From positions 96,274 through 160,273 of the forward strand of contig NZ_FQZS01000008.1 of assembly GCF_900142105.1 (NCBI RefSeq): a stretch of 64,000 bases of DNA, read 5' to 3'. This stretch comes from Lutispora thermophila DSM 19022 (lineage in GTDB: Bacteria > Bacillota > Clostridia > Lutisporales > Lutisporaceae). A program made the position numbers and the translations under genes. This document shows, piece after piece, positions 1 to 7,550 of this stretch. The notes beneath the pieces are model-generated. The model had not been told where the DNA came from. It saw only the letters and a list, made by a program, of their open reading frames with translations, and did not search any database. Each line of letters begins with the position of its first letter. The first letter of the stretch is position 1.

Positions 1-1
1 T

Positions 2-502
2 GATGAGCTGGAGGATAGAATTAAAAAGGGTATTGCAGTTAACAAGAAAGGCAGCAAGAGAATACTTATAAGCGGTACTCCGATGGCTGTTCCAAATTGG
101 AAGATACATCATATAATCGAAACCAGCGGTGCTATGGTTGTTGCTGAAGAAACCTGCACAGGTACAAGATATTTCGAAAACCTGGTAGATGAAACTCCAA
201 CTACAATGGATGGCATGGTAAAGGCATTGGCTGACAGATACTTAAAGATAAATTGTGCATGTTTCACTCCTAATAAAGGAAGAGAAGAGGATATCATAAG
301 ACTTGCTAAAGAGTATAAAGCAGATGGAGTAATATACAACAGCCTCCAATTCTGCCATACTTACAATATAGAATATGCCAATGTAGAAAAAGCCTTGAAG
401 GAAGCAGGCATTCCTGTGCTATTTATTGAAAGTGACTACAGCAACGATGACGTAGGACAGATACAGACAAGAGTTGAAGCATTCCTGGAGATGATTGGCT
501 AA
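2..502 (+). CDS. Double-cubane-cluster 2-hydroxyacyl-CoA dehydratase-like reductase, C-terminal part (gene starts before the window)
   Basis: The frame is open from base 2, so this is the 3' end of a longer gene and the Met at 83 is internal. The visible 167 residues match the C-terminal half of the HgdB/YjiM-like family of double-cubane [8Fe-9S] reductases: the SGTPMAVPNWK stretch, then ETCTGTRYF, then NCACF and QFCHTY, which supply the cysteines expected of this fold. Family members are ATP-dependent low-potential reductases that receive electrons from a dedicated activase. The DUF3343 gene starts 2 nt after the stop and the activase lies just beyond, so the three form one operon. The substrate is unknown; the YjiM/DCCP branch fits better than a true hydroxyglutaryl-CoA dehydratase because no second dehydratase subunit is adjacent. 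Confidence 0.88.
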   Translation, partial: DELEDRIKKGIAVNKKGSKRILISGTPMAVPNWKIHHIIETSGAMVVAEETCTGTRYFENLVDETPTTMDGMVKALADRYLKINCACFTPNKGREEDIIRLAKEYKADGVIYNSLQFCHTYNIEYANVEKALKEAGIPVLFIESDYSNDDVGQIQTRVEAFLEMIG

Positions 503-504
503 TA

Positions 505-756
505 ATGGAATATGATTACTATATATTGTTCAACACTCATACCGATGGCTTGAATATGGCTAAAAGACTAAAGGAAAGCAATATAAAATATACAATAACT
601 CCAACCCCAAGACAGCTCAGCAAATGCTGCGGCATTGCAATAAAATATGAACATGAGGATGAAAAAGCTATTTTGGATATCATTGATAAATATGATATAA
701 AGGTATTAGGGTTACACTCTTTGGAGAGAAAAAACGTAGATATTAAGTTTATCTAA
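505..756 (+). CDS. DUF3343 small protein linked to the double-cubane reductase
   Basis: This 83-residue protein has the DUF3343 pattern: an N-terminal YYILFNTHTDGLNMAKRL strand-helix unit, the TPRQLSKCCGIAI segment with a Cys-Cys pair, and a short C-terminal helix region. The family, annotated as putative Se/S carrier-like, often travels with HgdB-like reductases and their activases. It starts 2 nt after the reductase stop and ends 22 nt before the activase start, so it is co-transcribed. The Cys pair could carry sulfur or take part in cluster handling, but that is inference; no catalytic function can be read from the sequence. Confidence 0.8.
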   Translation: MEYDYYILFNTHTDGLNMAKRLKESNIKYTITPTPRQLSKCCGIAIKYEHEDEKAILDIIDKYDIKVLGLHSLERKNVDIKFI

Positions 757-778
757 TAATGCTTTTAAGGAGAATGAA

Positions 779-1546
779 ATGATCAGTATAGGAATCGATA
801 TAGGATCTGTATGTGCAAAAGCTGCTGCCTATGATGGGGAAAAAATGCATCTACTAATGCAGCCTACAGGATGGAATCTGAAAAAGACGGGAGAAGAGCT
901 TTATAAAAAGATTCTAGACATAAGCGGTGGAAAGGAAAAGGATGTAGTTGAAATAGTAGGGACAGGTTATGGAAGAGTATCCATACCTTTTGCATCCAAA
1001 AAGATTACAGAGATAACTTGCCATGCCAAGGGTGCAATGTATCTAAATCCAAAAACCAGGACAATTATCGATGTGGGAGGGCAGGACAGCAAGGTAATAT
1101 CTATTGATGACAAAGGCAATGTTCTGGAATTTATAATGAATGATAAATGTGCCGCAGGCACCGGTAGATTTCTTCAAGTAATGGCCCATGTACTGGAGGT
1201 AGAAGTAGACGAATTAGAGCATTTAGCCGCTCAATCTGCACCAAGGGATATAAACAGCATGTGTGCAGTATTTGCAGAAAGCGAAGTCATAAGCCTTCTG
1301 GCTGCCGGGGCTACAAAAGAATCTATTGCTTCAGGCATACTACATTCCATATCCAATAAGATTGCACATATAGCTAACAGAGTTAAAATAAGAGATTCGG
1401 TATTTTTTACTGGTGGGGTGTCCAAAAATGAGCAGATCAGGAGCATTCTTGAGAAGAAGCTGAAATGCACCATATATACCCAGGAAGAAGCGCAGTATGC
1501 TGGAGCTATAGGAGCCGCTTTGTTAGGCTATGATATGAAAAGTTAA
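779..1546 (+). CDS. Acyl-CoA dehydratase activase (BcrA/BadF/HgdC ATPase family)
   Basis: A 255-residue ASKHA-fold ATPase. It begins with the phosphate-binding GIDIGSVCAKAA motif, has a second ATPase segment at IDVGGQDSKV, and carries the diagnostic DKCAAGTGRF helix. The Cys of that helix and a second one (SMCAVFAESE) bind the [4Fe-4S] cluster bridging the homodimer. The C-terminal FTGGVSKNE motif completes the nucleotide site. Such proteins hydrolyse ATP to push one electron into the double-cubane or dehydratase partner, here the gene ending at 502. A strong AAGGAGAATGA ribosome site precedes the ATG. Length is normal for the family, and the gene closes the operon before a strong terminator. 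Confidence 0.93.
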   Translation: MISIGIDIGSVCAKAAAYDGEKMHLLMQPTGWNLKKTGEELYKKILDISGGKEKDVVEIVGTGYGRVSIPFASKKITEITCHAKGAMYLNPKTRTIIDVGGQDSKVISIDDKGNVLEFIMNDKCAAGTGRFLQVMAHVLEVEVDELEHLAAQSAPRDINSMCAVFAESEVISLLAAGATKESIASGILHSISNKIAHIANRVKIRDSVFFTGGVSKNEQIRSILEKKLKCTIYTQEEAQYAGAIGAALLGYDMKS

Positions 1547-1564
1547 ATAGAAGATAGCATATTG

Positions 1565-1612
1565 AATAAGCCGGTTAAGGTAACATTTGTTACTTTTTCC
1601 GGCTTATTTTTG
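1565..1612 (+). terminator. Rho-independent terminator after the activase operon
   Basis: AATAAGCCGG (1565-1574) pairs perfectly with CCGGCTTATT (1599-1608), followed by a T-run. A smaller GTAAC/GTTAC hairpin sits inside the loop. Confidence 0.85.
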
Positions 1613-1673
1613 TGGTAGAATAAATTATAATAAAACATAAGTGCTAAAATTCGACAATTACCATCAAATGTAA

Positions 1674-1703
1674 TTGAAGTCATCGATGAAAAAGGATTAT
1701 AAT
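1674..1703 (+). promoter_or_regulatory. Sigma-A-type promoter for the glycosyltransferase
   Basis: TTGAAG at 1674-1679 and a perfect TATAAT at 1698-1703 are separated by 18 nt, about 57 nt upstream of the ATG at 1761. Confidence 0.55.
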
Positions 1704-1760
1704 ATAAAATATTCATTAATAATACTTACTACAACAAAGATATTTTAGATTGGAGATAAT

Positions 1761-3062
1761 ATGAAAAAATACATGGCAGTTAAATCGAAGTTTTGGATTG
1801 GACATGCTGTAGCAGTTATTTGGACTACTTTCTCCATAATTGTATCTCTACATTGGATTTCTGATTTGGGTCAACTGGTATCACTGCCTGTTGCTGTTTT
1901 TATTATTGCTGGAATAAGCTATCTGCCTGGCTATATAAATGCTTTTATGGTTGTAAGCCTGCTTTTGGACCGGCAGCCTTCCTTTAAGGTATCTGATCCG
2001 GATATTCCAATAACAATAATAATTGCATGCCATAATGAGAAGGAAAATATAGGTTCTGCTCTTGAATATATTAAGCAGCAGGATTATGGGGGAATAATAA
2101 AAGTTATAGTGGTTGACAATAATTCCAGCGATGAAACTGCAAAAATAGCAATGGAATTTGCAGAAAAGCTTTCATTGCCGATACAGATTCTCAGAGAATC
2201 TAAACCAGGGAAGAATCATGCATTGAATAAAGCATTGGATTATGTTGATACAGAATATGTGATAACTTTGGATGCAGATACTATACTTCACAAATCTGCA
2301 GTAAGATATCTGGTATCAAGGATAAAATCAGCCCCCAAGGGAGTCTGTGCTGTGGCGGGAGCTGTTTTGGTGAGAAACAGCCGTCAGAATTTTATAGCCA
2401 GGATACAAGAATGGGATTATTTTTTAGGCATCGCCAGCATAAAAAGACTTCAAGGGCTATATCAGGGTACCTTGGTAGCCCAGGGTGCCTTCTCGTTGTA
2501 TGAAACCAGAGTAATCAAGGCGTTGAATGGCTGGCCTGACGCCATAGGAGAAGATATTGTTCTTACATGGAACTTTTTAAAGAACAATTCAATGGTATAT
2601 TTCGAACCATTGGCAGTGGCTTTTACAGAAGTGCCTGTTACTCTGAAACACCTGTCCAGGCAAAGAAGCCGTTGGGCCAGAGGAATGATAGAGGCTTTGA
2701 AACTGATTAAACCATGGAAACAGCCAATAATGTATGTAAAATACATGACAGGTATAAACTTTATAATGCCCTATCTTGATTTCATATACACCTTTTGTTG
2801 GATCCCAGGGCTTGTTTTGGCTTTCTTCGGCAAGTTTTGGATAGTTGGGCCCTATACTTTATTTGTTCTTCCCCTGTGTATGATACAAAATGGCATATTG
2901 TATAATTATCAAAAAAGAGTTTTTAAAAGGCTTGGTCTTAAGATAAGGAAGAACAAGTTAGGTTTTGTATTCTATGTATTATTCTATCAAATGCTTATGA
3001 GTCCCATGTCCATACTAGGCTACATTCAGGAAATATTAAATCTGAGCCGAGTATGGAAATAA
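1761..3062 (+). CDS. Membrane family-2 glycosyltransferase, PgaC/IcaA-like
   Basis: The 433-residue protein begins with two hydrophobic segments (about residues 10-35 and 40-68). A GT2 catalytic domain follows, with ITIIIACHNEKENI, VVDNNSSDET, the DXD-type LDADT and the C-terminal QRSRW (QXXRW) motif. Several transmembrane segments occupy residues 325-420. The layout is that of processive synthases such as poly-N-acetylglucosamine or hyaluronan synthase, which couple polymerisation to export. No deacetylase or other exopolysaccharide genes are adjacent and the gene is monocistronic, so the sugar donor is not deducible. The start follows TTGGAGATAAT. Confidence 0.85.
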   Translation: MKKYMAVKSKFWIGHAVAVIWTTFSIIVSLHWISDLGQLVSLPVAVFIIAGISYLPGYINAFMVVSLLLDRQPSFKVSDPDIPITIIIACHNEKENIGSALEYIKQQDYGGIIKVIVVDNNSSDETAKIAMEFAEKLSLPIQILRESKPGKNHALNKALDYVDTEYVITLDADTILHKSAVRYLVSRIKSAPKGVCAVAGAVLVRNSRQNFIARIQEWDYFLGIASIKRLQGLYQGTLVAQGAFSLYETRVIKALNGWPDAIGEDIVLTWNFLKNNSMVYFEPLAVAFTEVPVTLKHLSRQRSRWARGMIEALKLIKPWKQPIMYVKYMTGINFIMPYLDFIYTFCWIPGLVLAFFGKFWIVGPYTLFVLPLCMIQNGILYNYQKRVFKRLGLKIRKNKLGFVFYVLFYQMLMSPMSILGYIQEILNLSRVWK

Positions 3063-3096
3063 ACAAAAAGTTTAGGAATTATTTATGCATTGATGC

Positions 3097-3125
3097 TTGA
3101 AATGAAGAAGCAAAAGTGATAATAT
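3097..3125 (+). promoter_or_regulatory. Sigma-A-type promoter of the histidine attenuator leader
   Basis: TTGAAA (3097-3102), a 17-nt spacer and TAATAT (3120-3125). It lies 63 nt upstream of the leader peptide start, so a transcript would include the whole attenuator. Confidence 0.6.
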
Positions 3126-3187
3126 TTATGCAACAGCTGACTGCGGATTATATTAAATCTGTATATAAAGGAAAAGGGGTCCTTACT

Positions 3188-3256
3188 ATGATTTATGCAG
3201 TTGTAGCAAAACTTAATAACCACATACACCATCATAGGAAGGGTGCTTGCAGCTGA
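3188..3256 (+). CDS. Histidine-rich leader peptide of hisS attenuator (22 aa)
   Basis: An ATG at 3188, preceded by AAAAGGGG, opens a 22-codon frame reading MIYAVVAKLN then NHIHHHRKGACS and TGA at 3254-3256. Four of five consecutive codons at 3221-3235 are His (CAC ATA CAC CAT CAT). The frame ends inside the first of a chain of mutually exclusive hairpins that finishes with a terminator just upstream of the histidyl-tRNA synthetase gene. A run of codons for the amino acid made limiting, in a short translated leader before a matching synthetase gene, is the signature of ribosome-stalling attenuation (compare hisL of enterobacteria, known only by analogy). The peptide itself probably has no function. 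Confidence 0.82.
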   Translation: MIYAVVAKLNNHIHHHRKGACS

Positions 3257-3359
3257 GAATCAATTCGCAGGTGCAAGCACTGGTTGTGCTTGCACCTGCG
3301 ATGGTGTAGATATGATGAGAGCCATGCAGGTTAAAAATCTGTATGGCTCTTAATTTTTT
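3225..3359 (+). promoter_or_regulatory. Transcription attenuator of hisS with five mutually exclusive RNA segments
   Basis: Segment 1, GTGCTTGCA (3243-3251), can pair with the 3' part of segment 2 (TGCAAGCAC, 3272-3280). Segment 2 (3266-3280) also pairs perfectly over 15 bp with segment 3 (3286-3300). The end of segment 3 (3294-3304) pairs with segment 4 (CCATGCAGGT, 3322-3331) apart from one bulged G. Segment 4 (3318-3329) also pairs over 12 bp with segment 5 (3339-3350), giving a terminator followed by TAATTTTTT. A ribosome stalled at the His codons leaves segment 1 free, giving 1:2 and 3:4 and read-through. A ribosome at the stop codon masks segment 1, giving 2:3 and 4:5 and termination. 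The His codons themselves (3225-3233) can also pair with 3300-3308. No T-box GGTGGNACCGCG sequence is present. Confidence 0.78.
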
Positions 3360-3386
3360 ATGAAAATATTCTGAGGAGGGAAAAGT

Positions 3387-4685
3387 ATGGAACTAAAACT
3401 AAGAAACCTTAAGGGAACCAAAGATTATTTGCCGGAAGAGCAATATATTCGAAACAAGATAAGAAAGACTTTAGAGAATACCTTTGAGAAATATGGTTAT
3501 CTGCCGCTGGAGACTCCTATTCTCAACTACTATGATGTGATGGCGTCAAAATATGCGGGAGGGGCAGAAATACTCAAGGAAGTATACAAATTGTCAGACC
3601 AGGGAGGTAGAGAAATTGCTCTCCGCTATGACCTTACAGTTCCTTTTGCAAAGGTAGTAGGAATGAATCCCAACCTAAGACTACCATTTAAAAGGTATGA
3701 GATAGGGAAAGTTTTCAGGGACGGTCCGGTGAAAACAGGCAGAAACCGTGAATTTACCCAATGCGATGTGGATATGGTAGGGGTTAAATCTGTCATGGCA
3801 GAAGCGGAGTATATTGCCATGGCAGTAGAAGTTTTTGACAAGCTTGGCTTGGATGTTTATGTTTCATATAATAATCGCAAGCTTCTGTCAGGAATAATCA
3901 TGAGCGCTGATGTGGAGGAGACAAGGGTAAATGATGTGATACTATCCTTGGATAAGATTGAGAAGATTGGAGAGGATGGAGTCTGTCAGGAACTCATAGA
4001 AAAGGGTATTGACGATGAAGTTATAGACAATCTGCTTTCTATATTGAAGCTGGGAACTGATAATCCTCTGAAATATTTCAAAAACAACTGCAGCAATGAA
4101 GCAATGGCTGAAGGTGTTAAAGAATTGGAGGAGCTTGGAGCCTATCTTGATGCTATGGGCATAACATCAAAGACAAGATTGAATCCTTTTCTGGCAAGGG
4201 GCTTGGATATTTATACCGGTACAGTATTTGAGATATTTCTCAGTGACGGAAGCATAACCTCCAGCCTCGGGGGTGGCGGAAGGTATGATCGCATAATTGG
4301 AGGATTTCTGAACAATGGCATTGAATATCCAGCAGTAGGCATATCCTTTGGCCTTGATGTCATTTATACTGCTATGTCAATGCAAAACAAAGAAAATTTC
4401 AAATCACCCATTGACTTTTATCTCATACCCATGGGAACTGAAATAGAGACAATGAAACTGGCCCAGAAGCTCAGGACAAATGGATTTTATGTAGATGTTG
4501 AGATGACAGGCAGGAAGCTTAGAAAGAGCCTTGATTATGCCAATAAAGAGCGAATTCCTTATGTAATCATCATGGGAGAAGAGGAAATAAAAGCCCAAAC
4601 CGTTAAGTTGAAGAATATGGGAAGCGGTGAAGAGGAAACAATAGCTGTAGAAGAATTGATAGATTACCTGAAGAGCAAAATATGA
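3387..4685 (+). CDS. hisS: Histidyl-tRNA synthetase
   Basis: The 432-residue class II synthetase charges tRNA-His. Visible landmarks are the N-terminal GTKDYLPEE, motif 2 (YEIGKVFRDGP...REFTQCDVD), the histidine-specific ARGLDIYTGTVFEI loop and motif 3 (GGGGRYD). A C-terminal anticodon-binding domain starts near residue 330 (DFYLIPMG). The anticodon domain and the intact His loop separate it from the regulatory paralogue HisZ. A GAGGAGGG ribosome site lies 8 nt before the ATG. No other his biosynthesis gene is adjacent, and the gene is preceded by the histidine attenuator. Its stop codon is the first three bases of a 70-bp palindrome. Confidence 0.92.
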   Translation: MELKLRNLKGTKDYLPEEQYIRNKIRKTLENTFEKYGYLPLETPILNYYDVMASKYAGGAEILKEVYKLSDQGGREIALRYDLTVPFAKVVGMNPNLRLPFKRYEIGKVFRDGPVKTGRNREFTQCDVDMVGVKSVMAEAEYIAMAVEVFDKLGLDVYVSYNNRKLLSGIIMSADVEETRVNDVILSLDKIEKIGEDGVCQELIEKGIDDEVIDNLLSILKLGTDNPLKYFKNNCSNEAMAEGVKELEELGAYLDAMGITSKTRLNPFLARGLDIYTGTVFEIFLSDGSITSSLGGGGRYDRIIGGFLNNGIEYPAVGISFGLDVIYTAMSMQNKENFKSPIDFYLIPMGTEIETMKLAQKLRTNGFYVDVEMTGRKLRKSLDYANKERIPYVIIMGEEEIKAQTVKLKNMGSGEEETIAVEELIDYLKSKI

Positions 4686-4752
4686 GACATCGGGGACGGT
4701 TTTTTCTGTTTCATTTTCAAAATGAGCAGGAAGAACCGTCATCGATGTCTCA
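4683..4752 (+). repeat. REP-like palindrome, copy 1, overlapping the hisS stop codon
   Basis: TGAGACATCG (4683-4692) and CGATGTCTCA (4743-4752) are perfect inverted ends. Inside them GACGGTT (4695-4701) pairs with AACCGTC (4734-4740), giving a long hairpin. A shorter relative with the same TGAGACAT, GGGGA(A)CGGTT core and TGTCTCA end is at 6482-6512. The element supplies the hisS stop codon and may act as a terminator for both flanking convergent genes. Confidence 0.8.
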
Positions 4753-4763
4753 CTACCGGTATT

Positions 4764-6368
4764 TTAACAACTTAAATTAATATCTGCAAACACTATGCCA
4801 TTTATTTGCCCCTCTGAATATATAGGGGTAGATACTGTGATATTGTAGTTATAAGTTATAGTGGATATGTACTCTTTACTTACATACTGCTTGCCTTTTA
4901 TAGCTTCTTGGAAATAGGGGCGGGAAGAGCATTGTCTATCTAACTCGGTGTCTGGAATATCTATGCTGGAATCGGTAATCCAACCATTTTTATTGACCAC
5001 TGCAATGAATTCAACATATTTAAGGGAGCATTGCTTTTCCATAAGATAATCTTGCAATTCTTTTCCACTAAGATTTTTTACTTCAGCAGATTGAGCTATT
5101 TCTTCAATCAATTTCTTAGTGGTGTCAATCTTGCTTTGTATTTCATCAGTAATCTTAAAGCCTGCAGCAAAGTTCTCTATTATGTTATTGCCTCGCTGGA
5201 TTGCATTATTAAGAGTATTAATAGAATTATACATGGTTTCTATTATTGATAATTGCTCTTGAGTTGATGCTGTAATTTCTTCGGAGATTGCAGCATTTTG
5301 CTGTGCGGTTTCATTTATCGATTCTATTTCGTCTCTAATATTAACTATGCTCTCTTTTTGCTCTGCAGTCAGCTTTACAATTGCCTCTGCAGCTTTCATA
5401 TTTTCATTTACGGCTTCATTTATTGCATCTGACTGATCAAGAGCTTTATTGGCAAATGCGACATTGTTTTTTATTACATGGGTTTGAACTTCTAGATTTG
5501 AGGTTAATGCATCTATTTTTCCTATTATGGCATCAATCAATCCTTTTATCTTTTTTGCATATGATGATGAATCATCTGCAAGCTTGCTTATTTCACCTGC
5601 TACTACGGCAAAACCCATTCCTGTTTCGCCGGCTCTTGCTGCTTCTATGGATGCATTCAAAGCTAAAAGGTGAGTTTGAGAAGCTATGGCTTCTACGGCT
5701 TCCGTAATGGTTGATATCTGCCTTATGGATTTATCCAACTCTTTCATATCATTAACTACTTTGTCATTGTAGTCTTTAATCTCTCCTACTTTACTAAATG
5801 CTTCACGAAGAATATCGAAGCTTTCTTCCACAATGTTTCTTGAGTCTCTGGCTACTTTTAGAGATAGGTCCGCATTTCTAAAAATCTCTTGTACATTATT
5901 AGTGAATGATTCCATGCTATCATTGACTCTTTGTATAGATGCAGCTTGGTCATATACTGCCTGAGAGATGTTTTGGGTTGTAGAAGCTATCTCACTTGCT
6001 GCGATTTTCAAGTTTTCCGAATGTGTCTTAATGGATTTGGATTCTTTATTCGTTATTTCAGAAGAATTACAATATTCTCCCAGCAAATGTCTGGTTTTTA
6101 CTAAATACTCATTTATCTTGTCAGCAAGTTCATTAATAATTTTTATTCTGGATTTTTTGATATTTATGTTAAGCTGCCCATTGACAATCTCAGTCAAATT
6201 TCTATGTATAAATTTAATAGATCTGTTTATTGTAAAAATAGAAATCATTTTTGATAGAATCAATGCAGCAATAAAAACTGTCAAATAAATGATATTATTT
6301 CTAATAGCTATGGCAGCAAAACCTAATACAATACTAAATCCCATATAGATCCACATTAACTTATCCAT
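4764..6368 (-). CDS. Methyl-accepting chemotaxis protein with C-terminal Cache-like domain
   Basis: From the ATG at 6368, which follows GGGGGTAATAGT on the minus strand, the protein has 534 residues; an upstream in-frame ATG at 6410 has no ribosome site. Two closely spaced transmembrane segments lie within about residues 3-45 with almost no external loop. A long coiled-coil signalling domain follows, with the receptor hairpin tip ([16 protein letters not shown]). After it, residues about 430-534 resemble a PDC/Cache sensor ([40 protein letters not shown]). The sensor-like module therefore follows the signalling tip and should be cytoplasmic, the reverse of the classical order. The gene is monocistronic and flanked by two REP-like palindromes. 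Confidence 0.85.
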   Translation of the reverse strand: MDKLMWIYMGFSIVLGFAAIAIRNNIIYLTVFIAALILSKMISIFTINRSIKFIHRNLTEIVNGQLNINIKKSRIKIINELADKINEYLVKTRHLLGEYCNSSEITNKESKSIKTHSENLKIAASEIASTTQNISQAVYDQAASIQRVNDSMESFTNNVQEIFRNADLSLKVARDSRNIVEESFDILREAFSKVGEIKDYNDKVVNDMKELDKSIRQISTITEAVEAIASQTHLLALNASIEAARAGETGMGFAVVAGEISKLADDSSSYAKKIKGLIDAIIGKIDALTSNLEVQTHVIKNNVAFANKALDQSDAINEAVNENMKAAEAIVKLTAEQKESIVNIRDEIESINETAQQNAAISEEITASTQEQLSIIETMYNSINTLNNAIQRGNNIIENFAAGFKITDEIQSKIDTTKKLIEEIAQSAEVKNLSGKELQDYLMEKQCSLKYVEFIAVVNKNGWITDSSIDIPDTELDRQCSSRPYFQEAIKGKQYVSKEYISTITYNYNITVSTPIYSEGQINGIVFADINLSC

Positions 6369-6481
6369 ACTATTACCCCCAAAAATGAAAACTCGATAAA
6401 AATATAACAATGATAGATAAATATGTCAATGTTTAGTATGCGGAGATAAATTAGTTTAGATATCAAATAATTGGTATAATC

Positions 6482-6512
6482 TGAGACATGGGGAACGGTT
6501 CTCAGTGTCTCA
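6482..6512 (+). repeat. REP-like palindrome, copy 2
   Basis: The 31-bp sequence starts TGAGACATGGGGAACGG and ends TGTCTCA; its terminal 7 bp are perfect inverted repeats and its GGGGAACGGTT core matches copy 1 at 4683-4752. It lies between the chemoreceptor promoter region and the carbonic anhydrase gene. Confidence 0.7.
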
Positions 6513-6586
6513 TGATGATTAATATTGGAATGAAGCGAACATATATGTTATATTTAAAATGTAAATATGCATTATAGGAGGTACAT

Positions 6587-7087
6587 ATGGTTATACAATA
6601 TAAAGAACATAAACCGGATATTCATGAAAGCTGCTTTATAGCGGAAAATGCTACAGTAATAGGCAGAGTGAAGATAAATAAGAACTCCAGCATATGGTTT
6701 GGAACAGTCGTAAGAGGAGACACCAGTGATATAACTATAGGAGAGAATACAAATATACAGGATAATTGCACAATTCATGTTAACTATGGTCAACCTACAG
6801 TAATCGGAGACAATGTTACTGTGGGGCATGGAGCCATAATACATGCTTGCACCATAGGCAACAATGTTCTTGTTGGAATGGGAGCCACTGTGTTAGATGG
6901 AGCTGAAATTGGTGATAATGTGATAATAGGAGCAGGAGCTTTGGTTCCTCCAAATAAGAAAATACCTTCCAACTCAATGGTTATGGGAATGCCTGCTAAA
7001 ATAATCAGAGAGCTGAATGAAGAAGACAGAGCCGGTATTACAGCTTCTGCACAGCACTATGTGGAATTGGCAAGGGACTATAAATAG
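6587..7087 (+). CDS. Gamma-class carbonic anhydrase family protein (left-handed beta-helix)
   Basis: The 166-residue protein is built of hexapeptide repeats (for example IGENTN, IGDNVT, IGNNVL, IGDNVI) that fold into a left-handed beta-helix trimer. The three zinc-ligand histidines of the gamma-carbonic anhydrase family are present at H64 (CTIHVNY), H81 and H86 (VGHGAIIH), as is the conserved WFGTVVRGD near residue 37. It resembles the YrdA/PaaY/CaiE branch, where true carbonic anhydrase activity is demonstrated for only some members. A TAGGAGGTACAT ribosome site precedes the ATG. The gene stands alone, downstream of a REP-like palindrome. Confidence 0.88.
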   Translation: MVIQYKEHKPDIHESCFIAENATVIGRVKINKNSSIWFGTVVRGDTSDITIGENTNIQDNCTIHVNYGQPTVIGDNVTVGHGAIIHACTIGNNVLVGMGATVLDGAEIGDNVIIGAGALVPPNKKIPSNSMVMGMPAKIIRELNEEDRAGITASAQHYVELARDYK

Positions 7088-7490
7088 ACTGCAAAATCAT
7101 TATATAATTTCAGATATGATTAATTGACTATTGATTTCAAGGGGCTTTGCTATGGATCAAAACAATGTTGTGAAACTAACTAGGGAACGGTCAGAGGATG
7201 GATAACCTCCATGGAAAACTTAAGAGGTTAGGTATTAAATGTGATGATAAAGATTAATAAAGTATCATGCTCTTTACATAATTAACACCATAGGACAAAC
7301 ATTGTACCAAAATGCGTACTTTGGTCGTTTTTTATAATGCTAGGAAAGTATAAATCTTAGTTTATACTTTACGTATAAGCATTTCAAGAAAGGTTTCCTT
7401 GCTCCATGGCATACCATCAGACAAAGTTGTGGATATGAAAAGGACTCAAAGGAATAAGTATATTCTTATTGGTTAAGAAGCAAAAATTAA
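7088..7490. other. Gene-poor interval with a weak hairpin and an unassigned 17-codon frame
   Basis: No supported gene is seen. A small hairpin ACCAAA (7306-7311) / TTTGGT (7320-7325) followed by CGTTTTTT could be a rightward terminator. An ATG at 7152, preceded by AAGGGGCTTTGCT, opens a frame of only 17 residues (MDQNNVVKLTRERSEDG) ending at 7205. It may be the first codons of a lost gene; no family is recognisable. Confidence 0.4.
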
Positions 7491-7537
7491 GAAATAAAAG
7501 GATATATTATATTTAGAGATGTATATCCTTTTATTTC
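7491..7537 (-). terminator. Terminator of the leftward CoA-disulfide reductase operon
   Basis: GAAATAAAAGGATATA (7491-7506) pairs perfectly over 16 bp with TATATCCTTTTATTTC (7522-7537). A-rich and T-rich flanks on both sides make it usable in both directions. It lies 14 nt beyond the reductase stop. Confidence 0.8.
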
Positions 7538-7550
7538 TATATCTTTTTTA

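Noticed and set aside
3200..3386. T-box riboswitch before hisS
   Set aside because: No GGTGGNACCGCG-like antiterminator or specifier-loop arrangement was found; the His-codon leader peptide and chained hairpins explain the region.
3387..4685. HisZ regulatory paralogue instead of HisS
   Set aside because: The intact ARGLDIYTGTVFEI histidine loop, GGGGRYD motif and C-terminal anticodon domain fit the true synthetase, and no hisG is adjacent.
5381..5707. Leucine-rich open frame opposite the chemoreceptor gene
   Set aside because: It is the complement of the receptor's heptad-rich coding sequence, with no ribosome site; low-complexity Leu/His content is an antisense artefact.
7152..7205. Short gene of 17 codons
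   Set aside because: Weak ribosome site, no recognisable motif and no context; kept only as a remark in the interval description.
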